From assembly GCA_947561585.1 (NCBI GenBank), contig CANNZV010001607.1, positions 62,001 to 126,000 on the forward strand: DNA of 64,000 nt, read 5' to 3'. The translations under genes and the position numbers were made by a program. Under the pieces are notes generated by a model, which worked only from the letters and a program-made list of their open reading frames with translations, ran no database searches and was not told where the DNA came from. This DNA comes from Caprella mutica (taxonomy: Eukaryota; Arthropoda; Malacostraca; Amphipoda; Caprellidae). Shown one piece after another: positions 21,308-33,396 of the stretch (positions are counted from its first letter, which is position 1; each line of letters starts with the position of its first letter).

Positions 21308-24137
21308 CACACAGAGAAATCGAAGCATATTTTAAAGAAAACCTATCTTCTTTAATTTATTTTCTTTGGTTGAAAGTGTTACTAGAGCTTTAGATTAAAG
21401 AAAGTAGCTTTCTTTGGATGCATTTTGATGCATATTTCTTTCCTATTAACCTTTTATTTATTTCTCTTAAAGCTTTTTCACTGATGAGTCGAATATTTCT
21501 TTGTTACAAATCTGTTCTGTTATTGTCTCAAATCGAAATATTGCTTTGAAATTTTCGCGGGCTTTTCTGAAGTGAGCGTCATATCATTAAGTTCGTTGAA
21601 GTGATCAAGGTAGGTTCTCAGTTAGTTGCTCAGTTATGAATCCTTTCGTATATAAATTAGATATTTTCATTTATTTATATAATTATACTGAATTATTAGT
21701 TGGCAAAGCATAGTTTTTAGAACTTGGTCAGCATTTTTCCTTTAATTATAAATGTTAATACTGGTAACTAGGTATTCATAGGTTCACAGTGTCCTGCTAC
21801 CTATTTACTTGAGAAATTTAAATGCTATTTAATAGGTGACTTCTTCCTTTCATTACCCTTTAGTAATGAACTAGGCTAACGTAAGTTACAACTTAACTGA
21901 AAATCTATCTCACTGCGCCTGAAATAAGTTAGGTAGGTAGTTTTATATCCCAGCCCTACCTACTCTTATTGTTTATTTACCTAACCTAAGCTACCTATAC
22001 CTAATCGCTATTTGTTCTTATTGTAATGTTTACCTTAACTTTTAGTACTATCAATTATTAAATATATTGTATGTAATGACTTAAAGTTTGTTAACTACCT
22101 AACTTGGCTAACTAGAGTTCAGTTAAGATTGTGGCTCCAGTGTTTCAAAGTGCCAGTCTGCAAAATATGGAACATTTTTCAAAGAGTTTCTGAGGTGAAC
22201 CTAAACAATATCTTAGGGATATTTTAGAACCATTGAAGAATATCTTTAATTGAATCCTATGTTACCATTAATTTAGCTGAATGAATTTTTATATACTCAA
22301 AATTTCAGAGAGATAATCAGTGATAATTTTTGAATTTTCATCTGAGAGTAACTACCTATCACAAATTTAAATCACCAAAAGTCATATGGTCACATTATTC
22401 AGAGCAGGGTAATATATTTCTAAACTTAGTGATAATTAAAAAATCTGAAATTTCATTATTTTAGCTCCAAAGTTACCTATAGGTATAAAATAAAATTTTG
22501 AATTAAAAATGGGTGGATATGTGTACAAAAGAAAAAAAAACTATTTACTATTGAATCAATATAAATTAAATTACCTATTGCTCCTAAACTTCTACATAAT
22601 AGCTACTTATAAGGCTATTAATGATTTGATAAGATCTAATTTTTATTTGAAAATTTGAAGATACCTAATTCTTAGGAATTTCTAAGCCAATCTGTTGAAA
22701 CTGGTAAACTGTTCACAATCGCAGAGATTACTTTTTTTGTGTTTATATGATTAATATTGGAATCATCAGCTCCCAAAATCAAAAATCAATGATAATAGTT
22801 AAATATCACTCTGATGCTGATGCAGAGTAGCTCTCCAGATTTATTTATCCTAACCAAATTATTGGCAATTACTTGGCTAGGATTCTCATACTCTATTAGT
22901 TGGGGAAATTGTCACAATTGAGATAGTTATATAACTTATATTTCCTCTTAGTCCTCTGCAGAATATGGGATATTTTAAAAACCTCTTCAACAAATAGTGA
23001 AATAATTCATTTGTTTTCTATTTCTTTTAAATTAATTAAGTTGCCTGAGTCCTGAAATTTAATGTTTGATGCAGTAAATGTCTTTAAATTATATGAAATG
23101 AAGTTAACTTTGTTTAAACCTTTAATTTTTATTTTCAGGTGGAACTTCACTGCATTATATCTACAGAAAAACACTGACCATTTTCACACAAGTGGGAGAA
23201 AGTGCACTGAACTTTATTCTAAAGTCTTGAAAAGGATAAAAGTTTCTAAGAGGACATAAAAATTTCTGATCAACTGTTCAGGTGTGTTATAGCTACCTAT
23301 ACCTAAGCCAACTTATTCAATACATTAGGATTTATTATTGTATATGATATATGAAACAGTTAATTTAAAGTGATTTTTTTTTCTACAGAGGATGAATATC
23401 AAGTTCATATATTCTGGAGGTATGCTTCGTCTATAGCTGGAGGAGATCAAGAATAGGGTGAATGTGTGGAGACATACCTCTTCTGAATGGGAAGAAGATC
23501 TTATGCTTCTGCTGAGTGTAATTTCATTGCTATATTATTTCAATATATTGCATATAAAACTTCATTTATGTTATTTCTTCCCCAATCTATCTACAAAACT
23601 ATCTTCAAAGAAAGAAATATTTATTGTAAAGCATGTAAGTCTTTAGAAAGAAGAACCAGTTTGTTAGTATAAAAGAAAATATTACTTTTTAATAAATATA
23701 CATTATATTAGAGTGAAAGAATGCTCTATTATATGTAAAGAATGTTTATATTATAAATAAAGATACTAATTCATTAGTTTAAATAAATATTACTTTATAT
23801 TAAATCTTTGATGTATTTATACTAAAGAAAGATACATTTATTGCAAATAAAACATTTATTCTATTCAATGAAAAGTTTTCTTTATGGAGAAGAAATAAAA
23901 TATTTCTTCTAAACCACTCCTAGATTTGAAATAAATAACTAATTTTATTTGTTACAAAGAAAATTCTAAAATTTAAATCGTATTTTTTATTTGACTCAAA
24001 GAAAAGAAATCTTATATGTGAATAAAAATTTTATTTGTCCCAAAACTAGAACATTTCTTTACCAGAAAGAAAATAATTAATTAATGCATATATAAAGTGA
24101 CTTTTTTCTTTGGGAGAAAGAAAATTTTTTCTGTGTG
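21308..24137. mobile_element. DNA transposon inserted in the 15-bp minisatellite, CACACAGA ends
   Basis: It starts CACACAGAGAAA and ends TTTCTGTGTG, with TA on each side, and the GTATGTAAATGAAAT array resumes directly at its right edge. Subterminal sequence on both ends is dense in AAAGAAA / TTTCTTT strings (left 21330-21500, right 23560-24130). The middle holds splice-like sites (TTTTCAG at about 23139, CTACAG at 23390) around short open frames, but I recognise no transposase. 2830 bp. Confidence 0.65.
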
Positions 24138-24230
24138 TATGTAAATGAAATGTATGTAAATGAAATGTATGGAAATGAAATGTATGTAAATGAAATGTAT
24201 GTAAATTAAATGTTTGTAAATGAAATTTAT
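24138..24230. repeat. 15-bp minisatellite (right part)
   Basis: The same GTATGTAAATGAAAT unit, about six copies, then diverging. It is the displaced right portion of the array at 21041-21305. Confidence 0.9.
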
Positions 24231-24651
24231 ATAAAAAAAATCATTTAAATAAAATTCATGTAAATAAAATGTTATTCTTCTTATTTCAATAACTTTTCGT
24301 GATCTGATTTATAATCATTAAAGTTAATTGAATGAAACTAATTGATTATGTTTTAATATCAACGTATTCATCACGCAGTAGGATATTCACAGCTATTCCA
24401 ATCTTCCATATCCATCCCAGCCTCTCCATACACCGTTCTGCGCATGCGCAATCTCTCGGACGCATCAGAACTATCAGAAAAATATTCTTTCAAACATATC
24501 CGCGTCGTTTCCGTTCCGATCCGACGCGTCGTTTCGCTTCCGATCCGAGCAGGTGGGCGTTAGCACGTTCAAATGTATGGTTTAGATTTTTGTCTGATGC
24601 TTCGTGTCCGTTCCGATGCGTCGTTTCCGATCAGGTGGGCGACAAGCTTAA

Positions 24652-24840
24652 GACCTCGTAACTCGTAAGTGAAGAGCATAACCCTAGCGCTATCCTCCAA
24701 AACTGCAAGAAGCGTTAAAAAAATGATATACATGGTAAAACTGAAAAAAGACAATCCAGTATCCAAATTACAACAGTTCGGAAACCAAAAGACGGACCCC
24801 CCCCCCCCCTCTCTCTTCCATTCGGCATTCACCTCAAACG
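24652..24840 (+). repeat. Older interspersed repeat R, left piece (continues at 30557-30890)
   Basis: GACCTCGTAA, GAAGAGCATAACCCTAGCGC, AACTGCAAGAAGCGTTAAAA and the CACCTCAAAC end recur in the same order at 55748-56170. There the sequence runs on into CAGCTTCAGGATAG, which here lies 5.7 kb away at 30562. The insertion of 24841-30556 therefore split it. A more diverged copy lies at about 19062-19145. Contains a C homopolymer of about 13. Confidence 0.8.
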
Positions 24841-25530
24841 GGTTTGACTAAAAGACGCATGACCACGCACGGCACCGCACAGCCACGCACGACCACGCAT
24901 GGCCAATATTTAAAAGACGCATGACCACGCACAACCACACATGACCAACGCATGACCAATATATATGTGATGGGGGGAGAAGAGAATGGTGCAGGGGGTC
25001 GGGGGGAAGCCTCGAGAATATTGTGACTAAGTTTCAAAACTATATTCAGCATATACCTAAGTGAACTAATTCGATTATTTATCTTTCCTTCAGGTCATGC
25101 GATATGCCTGGATGCACGACCGTCATATTTGTTGTTGGTAGCGTCAATAGTTCTACCTGGTGATGTATCATAATGTATCAGTATAATGATGTATAATTGC
25201 AATACACCAACACCGTCCTCGAAATAATCGAGTCCGACATAAATTCAACATTAATATTTATTTTCTTTTCAGAACAGAACAGAAGCCTGTTTCAATCCAT
25301 TGCCAACAGGAAAACGAAATATCGAATATATAATGGGGAGCCAACAACCAAGACGATTCAATCTTTAGAGTCTCAGCCAACTAAGACTAAGATGTAAAAT
25401 AAAGACCTAACCATTTTAATGATGAACGTTTAGTATGTAATTTTATTGATTGCCACAATCCTACAAATTAAAAATTTGGGTCGTTCCCAGAATAGAGGCA
25501 CAAATGTGTATCATTCATAGATACCATTAT

Positions 25531-25853
25531 CAAATGATAACCAATACGATAATGATAACCAATATGATAATGATAAGTTGATAGCCAATATGATAATGAT
25601 AACCTATATGAAATAGATAACCAATATGATGATGATAACCAATATGATAATGATAACCAATATAATAATGATAACCAATATGATAACGATACCCAATATG
25701 AAAATTATATCTACGGTTGTGACAATATGCGTTTAAAATCATAGATCCCGAAAATAGTATAGACAAAATGACCTAAAATTGTGTTTAATATTATATACCG
25801 CTGGTGACGCATATTGACACAATCCTCATTATAACCAATATGATAATGATAAC
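25531..25853. repeat. 18-bp repeat cluster
   Basis: GATAACCAATATGATAAT units, about 9 imperfect copies to about 25700 and scattered copies to 25853 and after 27059. The hAT element at 25854 inserted within this array and its TSD is part of the unit. Confidence 0.8.
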
Positions 25854-27058
25854 TAGGGTTGTGACAATATTCTTTTGGCTTAAAGAATAATTCTTTATGC
25901 TTTTTAGCTATAAAGCATATTTTTTGAAATAAAGAATATTCTCAAAATATGCTTTTAGCTAATCAAATAGTCCAAGTGACTGCAAATGAAACGCAAACTA
26001 ATTTTTATAGTTTGAATGAATGATTCAAGAAGTTTTAAGTTTAAAAGACTAGGTGAGGAAATTACCTTATTGAATCATTGGAACCTGTGAGGCGATAATT
26101 TATAGCATACATTTCAATAAGGAGTACACAATAGGAGCTGCCATTTTGTGTTACGCTTTACCTATTGTAAACTGTTACTATTCATTGGTGCTACCCTCCA
26201 TTAGTCAGACACTTTTGCAGTTCATTTCTGATTGAACATCAAAATATATGTATATTGTGGGGCGTTCTACCCCCCAAACATCACTGCCAGGTCATTAAAA
26301 AATCCTGAAGTGTGCAGTACAACAACCTAGCGAACACAACAAACTACATTAAATCGAATGAGGGAATGCATCATACAAAATAGCTATTATTAGAAATAAA
26401 GTAAAATAAGAGAGGAATATATAATTAAAGAAAAATAAAGGTAAATATTGTATTATTTAAATTGGTATAACTATAATGTATATTATTTAATATTTTTTTA
26501 TTTTAATCAATAAATAAAACGAGAAATAACACAGAAAGATGTAACTGTCGGACTAATGACACGTCCCCATTGTAAACGGAGCTAGGACGTTTCGTTTCTA
26601 TAGGACAATTCGGTACCAGATATTTTGTTCCCAGACGAACCTTATTTTTTAAATTCGAAATGAGTTAAGACTACAAATTACAGCAGATAACAGACGTAGA
26701 ATTATTTTCGAGAATTTAAAACAAGATATGATCATCAAATGTTTATAAATGCTTTCTTTATTGTCCAAGTTATTGTCTAAAACTTTACACCATTTATTAT
26801 TTTGGTTACCTCATACAGAATAAACAGTCTCAATTAGAATTTGTTTTCCTATATAAATGTACTATCAATGAAAATTCTCCATTACAATTAGCCTTATTTC
26901 AAAGAAATTAGAAAATATAAAGCTAACCTGAACGCATAAAAAGCATATTTTGATCATAAAAAGGCATATTTTAAGCATAAATAGAATATTTCAAGGCATA
27001 AAAAGCATATATATAAAGCATAAAAGCATATTTCAAAAAGAATATTGTCACAACCCTA
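25854..27058. mobile_element. hAT element, TAGGGTTGTGACA ends, TSD ATGATAAC
   Basis: TAGGGTTGTGACAATATTC at the left and its complement GAATATTGTCACAACCCTA at the right are flanked by perfect ATGATAAC (25846-25853, 27059-27066). 1205 bp. Subterminal regions are packed with AAGCATAT and AGAATAT strings on both sides. I see no transposase frame. Confidence 0.85.
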
Positions 27059-28180
27059 ATGATAACCAATAGGTATGAATTACAGATACAGATCATTTCT
27101 AATAAATATTAAGCCTCTAATAAATTAATAATATTATAAGTAATTATAATAATAAATATTTTGAGCTTCCATTCTGTAAAAGACCCTAAAATATGATCAG
27201 TCTATAGTGTTATCCTCTCAAAACAATGTACTTTCTGCCAATAGATTCATATGAGTATAGCACTTGCAAAACTTAACTAAACAATGAGCAAATTAAACGA
27301 AAGCGTTTATTGGACTATTGGGTAAATTCTCAGTTCATGTCCCTATTTTATATATTTGTGTCAATTCGTTCTTCAAATCGATATTCTTTTATTTGATGAA
27401 TTTCAATTTCAAATATTTCTTTTTGGTATTATTTGTATATGTAGTTAAGATACTAGATTTTCTGTCAATTAATATTTTCAGTGCACAATACATTTTGTAC
27501 AGATAGAACGTATTTTATTTTAAGAAAAATTAAGTAATTAATTTAAAAATAGGTACCATTTACATCGTTCAGATATATTTTAGATTAACGATGCAGCACT
27601 ATCCTGAATATAATAGTTAGCAAAACGAAAGAGTTTTATTATTGAAATACAGAAATAGACAGCAAATACGATATAATATATATTATGTATTATATTAAAT
27701 TAATAATATTAATTAATACATAATCTCCAGAAGAAATTTCAAATATTGAACTATATTTATTACCAGTTTTTACTTTATTACATATAGTATTAGTGTAATG
27801 TATACGTTTGGGTCATATCAATTGGATTAATGTTACACGATGTTATATACAAATTCAATGGAAATATTTTAAAGTGAATATGAAATCCGGTTTCGATATA
27901 ATTCGGTAAATTACGTATTTAATCTCACACGATTCGTTTTTTTCTAAATATATTTTGAACGGTATTCAGTAATATAATGGATATCTAATTACTGGTATTG
28001 TTTTGATCGTTACCGGACAATTGCCACCCCAAAAATTATAATCAGACCTAGCTCTTAACTTGAAATATAAAGTATTTTTATACGATTAATTATTTACATT
28101 TTAAGATAAAAATCATTTCATTCATTCATCACTTACTGTTATTTTATATAATCAATTATTACAATTGGTGATATAATAAA

Positions 28181-28882
28181 TAGGGTTGTGACGTGGCATT
28201 AAACGCATGGTGCATGCATGCCAGGTGCAGTTATTCTTAAAAGCATGGTGCATGCATGCAATATGAATGCGCATTTTCTTTTTAATCGCATGCTGCATAT
28301 TTTTCTAGACTTGTTTGTCTAGTCATAAAATTCAATGCTACTGAGATACGTTAATTGTTTTTTGCTGTTATGTTATTGTTAGTTAAGTTTTAATTGGTTT
28401 CATCTTCATGTTTATGGTACAATTTAAATTAATTTAATATTCACTATTTAGTATACTTTACTAAGATAATACAAATTAAAAGTTTCCCTTTGTTACTGAG
28501 AAATTTCTAAAAATAAATAAAAAACTGAATAATTGTTTTATTTAATATAACGTTTTACACTCCAAAACTTCTATACCTATAAATATTTCATACCAAAAGA
28601 CAATTTAGATATTTAATATCTGAATATTTTTTATAGTCCTACCAAACAATATACCTACACTTTTTTCAAAGTACATGCAAAGAAAATGGCGAAAAAAGAG
28701 GACTAACTAACCTAAATGTAAATACAAAATGCTTGCAATAAAGCTTTAATAGCATGTTTCAGAGCTTAAGTGCATGCTTTCAAGGCATAAGTGCATGATT
28801 TTCAGAGCATACGTCATGCTTTTTAGAGCGTAAGTACATTGCTTTTATGGCATGTTTTTTAGTGCATGATGTCACAACCCTA
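28181..28882. mobile_element. hAT element, TAGGGTTGTGACG ends, TSD ATAATAAA
   Basis: TAGGGTTGTGAC and GTCACAACCCTA ends with perfect ATAATAAA duplications (28173-28180, 28883-28890). 702 bp. Subterminal repeats are built on GTGCATG / GCATGC, different from those of the element at 25854 despite the shared termini. Confidence 0.85.
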
Positions 28883-29460
28883 ATAATAAATTACATATTG
28901 TTTTTAAACGATTTATTTACATCATAGGCCTACACTTTATTTCTATTATAGAATTAATCATTTCTATTACAAATTAAATATTTCTTCCTTTATAGTTTAT
29001 CACCACTATCATTTTTAAGCCAAAAAGTATATATGACAAGCTACAGTATTTGAAATCAGTCGCTCTAATTATGTACATATTTTAAATTCCTTTCACAATT
29101 TTCATTATGCATTTTCAAACTTTTCTTTCCGCTCTAGTGACCGGTTAATAATAATTATATTCTGTGACACCTGTTATCAGTATTTTACTGTAGAAATATG
29201 TTTATTCAACGTTATCAATATACGACATTATTCTCTTGATCAATTGTTGATAAAAAGTCTTTATTATCTTAACCAGTAAAGTTCTATAAATATGTTAATA
29301 ATTATTAATTGGATATCTAATTGAGTCGGACATGTTTGCTGGGATTGGTTACTGATCATGTTTGGTCGTGCGTGAACTTTCGTCAACTGTTAACAATCTA
29401 TGAAATTACCAAACGTTCATCATTAAAATGGTTAGGTCTTTATTTTACATCTTAGTCTAA

Positions 29461-30085
29461 AGGGCCCCATACACGACACCAATTTCCAACTCCAACCCCG
29501 ATCTACAGCCAGATCGTGGTTGGGGTTGGAGTTGGCGGTGTGCCCACACACGTTCCAATCGATTTGTCCAATCTTTATCAGTTGAATCGCTTATCTGTGC
29601 TGTGAACAATGTCTGACCTCGACTCTGATGACCTGGCGAATGTTGCATTGTTATTAGAGACAGATAGAAAACGTAAAAAACGATCTAAGTGGTGCAAGTC
29701 GTGGCTTCAAAAAAGGGATAAGTATAATGTTTTGCTGGAAGAACTGAGGTCAGAACCAAAAGATTACTTAAATTATTTAAGAATGGATGAACCCACTTTC
29801 CTAGAACTTTTGTCCCTGGTCACACCAATCATTGTAAAACAAGATACTGAAAAGCACAACTGAAAAGATTTGGTCGTTTCTGCCCATACACCACTTCAAC
29901 CCCAATCCCGACTTTAAGCTCCGCCCATAAAATATCAGAAAATTCTGATCAACTCCAACTCCAACCACGATCTGCAAATCGTGATTGGATCGGGGTTGGT
30001 GGAGCCCATACACGGGCCAATCTGGTCGCGGTTGGAGTTGTAGATCGGTGTTGGAGTTGGAAATCGGTGTCGTGTATGGGGCCCT
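29461..30085. mobile_element. Harbinger deletion derivative with transposase remnant
   Basis: AGGGCCCCATACACGACACC and its exact complement form the ends. Flanks are TAA (29458-29460) and TTA (30086-30088), a TWA target. The uninterrupted sister arm at 25370-25390 shows the empty site (AAGACTAAG), confirming the insertion. Internal repeats of TTGGAGTTGG/CCAACTCC lie near both ends. Confidence 0.85.
29609..29863 (+). pseudogene. Truncated HARBI1-like transposase, N-terminal 84 codons
   Basis: The frame starts with an ATG inside the Harbinger element and shows KWCKSWLQKRDKYNVLLEEL, then DYLNYLRMDEPTFLELLSLV and TPIIVKQDT. This block is typical of the N-terminus of Harbinger nucleases (the W-x-x-x-W-L-x-x-R and LRM-E-x-FxELLxxV/L pattern). 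The DDE catalytic core is absent: the frame ends at 29863 and the element terminates about 220 bases later. Non-functional as a nuclease. It could still encode a small helical protein, though I see no evidence of selection. Confidence 0.7.
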
Positions 30086-30556
30086 TTAGTTGGCTGAGAC
30101 TCTAAAGATTGAATCGTCTTGGTTGTTGGCTCCCCATTATATATTCGATATTTCATTTTCCTGTTGGCAATGGATTGAAACAGGCTTCTGTTCTGTTCTG
30201 AAAAGAAAATAAATATTAATGTTGAATTTATGTCGGACTCGATTATTTCGAGGACGGTGTTGGTGTATTGCAATTATACATCATTATACTGATACATTAT
30301 GATACATCACCAGGTAGAACTATTGACGCTACCAACAACAAATATGACGGTCGTGCATCCAGGCATATCGCATGACCTGAAGGAAAGATAAATAATCGAA
30401 TTAGTTCACTTAGGTATATGCTGAATATAGTTTTGAAACTTAGTCACAATATTCTCGAGGCTTCCCCCCGACCCCCTGCACCATTCTCTTCTCCCCCCAC
30501 CACATATATATTGGTCATGTGTGGTTGTGCGTGGTCATGCGTCTTTTAGTCAAACC

Positions 30557-30890
30557 GACCTCTCAAACAGCTTCAGGATAGAGCCACTGGGGGCAAAATA
30601 ATGAAAATATAATTGAAATAGTAAAATGAAGATCACAGACGATTTTCAAATTTATACCTATACAATAATACAGGCAGGCCTCGCTTTAAGTACAACTCAC
30701 TTTAGTAAAAGTGGTCCTTATTTCGAGTTATGATTTTTAAACATAGAAATCGGAGACAATTTTCTGTGATTATTTCACGGTAATTAAAAAAACATAAAAA
30801 TTATAATCCAGTTGAGGTTATTAGAAGCAATTGGTTCTGAAATTCAACATGTCCCATTTTAGGGTTAGTTCCGTGTTATCGCACGGTTCC
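30557..30890 (+). repeat. Older interspersed repeat R, right piece, leading into a Tigger MITE
   Basis: CAGCTTCAGGATAGAGCCAC, GGGGGCAAAATAAT and AAATGAAGATCACAGA match 56170-56280 in order. Both copies carry the same Tigger-like insertion, so it predates the dispersal of R, or R is itself larger. Confidence 0.7.
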
Positions 30891-31331
30891 ATATTTTCGA
30901 ACACGTAAATTTTTTTTCTATAATAATCATTATTTAACTTTTATTTCAATTGGTATCCATAATTATAATATTTTCATTTCTAACGTGTCCGAAATTGTTG
31001 AACTAATTATTAGTAACTTGGAAGTATCTATTAATTAGGTACTCACCTATACTGAGTGAGAGTTAAGTTGTGGATGGATTTTAAAACATTTAATAAATGA
31101 ACGACTTTAAACTTTTTCATCACAGTCACAAACAATGAAAGACTGTATATTATTAATAATATGCTTATATGCGTAGTACTCTAATAACTCTTAAACAAAT
31201 TTTCTCTCTATTACTCATATAGAAGATGAGATATAATCAAGGAGTGACAATTATAGATTTCTTGTTACTTTTATTCGCTTTAGTTACCGTAACTGATCGC
31301 CATGATTTGGTAACTAAAGTGAGGGAACCTG
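30671..31331. mobile_element. pogo/Tigger-like MITE, TA target
   Basis: It starts CAGGCAGGCCTCGCTTTAAG and ends CTAAAGTGAGGGAACCTG, bounded by TA. Inverted ends share CAGG plus the CTCACTTTAGT block. 661 bp, no transposase. Confidence 0.65.
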
Positions 31332-31333
31332 TA

Positions 31334-33395
31334 CTATAAAATATCATTTCAACAAGTATATAATTAGTCTTAATTATGGAGACTTTCAAAATGTGACAAA
31401 AGGTGCGAGACATAGAAAATTAATTGAATATTCGTGCCTTTGTAAACTTTTTGCGCTTATTTAAAACACTTTTATTTTTTTCTGTTTTTTTCTTCTTAAA
31501 TTTAGTAGTTGTGGTTTTTTTCCTGTGAGTTTTAATACCTGTGGGTTTTTTTCCCTGTGGTCATTTTTCCTTGTGGAGTGTGGACATTTTTCCCTGTGGG
31601 CATTTTCGCATTTTTCCTGTCACCATATCTAGCCTACCCTACCTACTTCCTAATAATTTCCGATATTTAGGTACCTATGTACCTTCCTAGGTAATTTAGT
31701 AGGTATACGAAAAAATGTAGCTCTTTGACAAATGACAGCTTAACGAAGTACCTAGGTAATAAACTAATTAGTTAGGTAGGTATCTAGCCTAGTAATTTAG
31801 GTATGAACAATTAAAGATGATTTTATCGTATATGCAAATTAGAGCAATAGTGTCTAACTAGGTACCTACTGCCCGGCTACTGGCTACTCACTACTAGGTA
31901 TACCGTATACCAACCTTCATTAGCTACATTATTGATTATGGTAATTTGGTAGGCTAATACCTAACTAGGTAATACTGTAATAGGTTCAATCTTTTAGCTT
32001 CATTGAACACAGTTTTCACCCAGTCTGTATTTGCTACCCAAAATTCCAGTGACTGGAATTTTCAGTTTTTTCAAAGAGTCAGTGGAATTATTCCACTGAC
32101 TCTTTGAAAAAACTGAAAAAATCCACCATAATGTCCAGTAATTTGGCCGATCCACCAACATTTTACGATTTTTACCCATTTTTCCACCGAAAATTAATGG
32201 TAACATAGGAATAACCGAATAAATAGCTAAAAATCCACCAACTTTGCCAGAATATTATTTTCAATGGAGAAAAATTCCACCTACAAGTCGGTGGAATTTA
32301 CCATGAAATACAAATTGGGTTTTCACTATGAGCCAAATAGGCAGGGAGCTACCTAGGTACCTATATTTACCTTTTCGGAAAATTGGCTCATGAATTTCTC
32401 GCCTAAAAATGAATAGAAATCGATCAATTTTTACGCTACAAGAAAAATAAAGGCAATTTTGGATTCCTCTTAAGATTTCCAACAAAGCCATAGAGAGTTA
32501 TTTTCATTTTTACAATATCATGCTCTTTATCATAGGTCTAAACTGTTACTCTAGTCTAGTTAGGTTTTTTGAAAATTTTACTTAGCCATCATAAATTGCT
32601 TTTCAAAAGAAAATGGGAAGCTAAATTTTTTTTTGGTTTATAGCTTTGTTAGAAATGTTACAAAGATACTTCAACTATCTCAGTTTTTGTTCTAGCATTT
32701 GAAAATTTATGAATTAAATTAAAAATTCCATTTACTCAAAAACTGATGCCAAAATCAAAAAAGTCACATGAACAAAATGTGTTTATTTTCCAAAGTTACC
32801 TAAATCCTGCAAATTTCAGAAAAATTGGTCCACAAACAAAAAAGTTTCCCACAATCTGAGCTCAGTGAGCTGACCATCAGCCTCCAGATTGTATTTGGTG
32901 GTAAATTCCAATGATATCTCGGGAGATATTCAATTTCTCTAATAAAAAAATTCCTGCAATGTCGGAGGATATTTAGCCATTAATTCCTATATTACCATTA
33001 AGTTTTGGAGGAGAAACTGGAAAAATGTTGGAGGACTAGACAAATTGATGAAAAATGTTGGCAGCTATTTCTCAGATTTTTGAAAAAGTCAGAGGAGTTC
33101 AGTGCACTAAATACAAACTGGATCAGCCTGACCCTAGAGTTAATTCATAGCCAAGGACCCTAGGCTAGAATTTTTCAAACCCGATTAACTGGTTCAAAAC
33201 TGTGGTATGAAGATCTCAGATTGGAGAAATAATCCAAATTAAATGTGAATTTGAAATTCAAAAACTATCTGTATCATGAATACATGACAAATCTATATAA
33301 GAAATGAAGGAAATTAATTCTTCCTTCCAATTTTTTTGGAATTTTCACTTTTTCGGAAGGGAATCTGCGCTGCTTGAGTGAAGATTATTGGTAAG
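31334..33395. other. AT-rich spacer with a degenerate CCAGTCTG-family MITE and a hairpin
   Basis: 31500-31620 is a TTTTTCCCTGTGG-repeat stretch resembling the edge of a MITE. 31640-31960 is dominated by TAGGTACCTA-like strings. From about 32022 (CCAGTCTGTATTTG) to about 33108 (AAATACAAACTGG) inverted ends suggest an old hAT-like element without a matching TSD. I see no coding sequence. Confidence 0.45.
32059..32119. repeat. Perfect inverted repeat, arms about 29 bp
   Basis: TTTTTTCAAAGAGTCAGTGG and its complement CCACTGACTCTTTGAAAAAA meet at a central ATTATT; the arms continue through CAGTTTT/AAAACTG. Confidence 0.85.
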
Positions 33396-33396
33396 C

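Larger units (their letters stand above)
20538..24648. mobile_element. Harbinger-like element, TSD TAA, AGCTTGTCGCCCACCTGATC ends
   Basis: The left end AGCTTGTCGCCCACCTGATC and its right-end complement are flanked by TAA (20535-20537, 24649-24651). Subterminal CCGTTCCGATCCGACGCGTC-like GC-rich strings recur on both sides. It is 4111 bp, but most of the middle is a 15-bp minisatellite split by another transposon (21308-24137). No transposase recognised. The flanks 20498-20537 and 24652 onward belong to one older repeat. Confidence 0.7.
24841..30556. mobile_element. 5.7-kb element with long (about 0.5-0.6 kb) inverted arms, MULE-like
   Basis: The left arm 24841-25431 and the flipped right arm 30556-29411 (minus a 625-bp Harbinger) are nearly identical. 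Ends read GGTTTGACTAAAAGACGCAT, followed by GACCACGCAC repeats. Long arms and an imperfect 9-11 base duplication (ACCTCAAAC / ACCTCTCAAAC) suggest Mutator-like, tentatively. A short frame (about 63 codons) is conserved in both arms with one residue difference (25197-25397; minus 30273 downward), preceded by a TTTTCTTTTCAG acceptor-like site. The body (25432-29410) is AT-rich, holding an 18-bp array and two hAT insertions. The gaps 27067-28172 and 28891-29410 show no gene. Confidence 0.65.

Noticed and set aside
20987..21328. 113-codon minus-strand frame of repeating IHFIYI
   Set aside because: Translation of the 15-bp minisatellite; period divisible by three keeps it open.
24332..24661. 109-codon frame with Arg/Ser-rich translation
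   Set aside because: Lies over the GC-rich subterminal repeats of the Harbinger-like element; no domain.
24787..24801. C homopolymer as a functional G-quadruplex element
   Set aside because: A single homopolymer within an old repeat; likely slippage.
29801..30273. Minus-strand frames of 70 and 112 codons
   Set aside because: One is antisense to the Harbinger transposase remnant; the other crosses from the long inverted arm into the Harbinger end, so its C-terminus is an insertion artefact.
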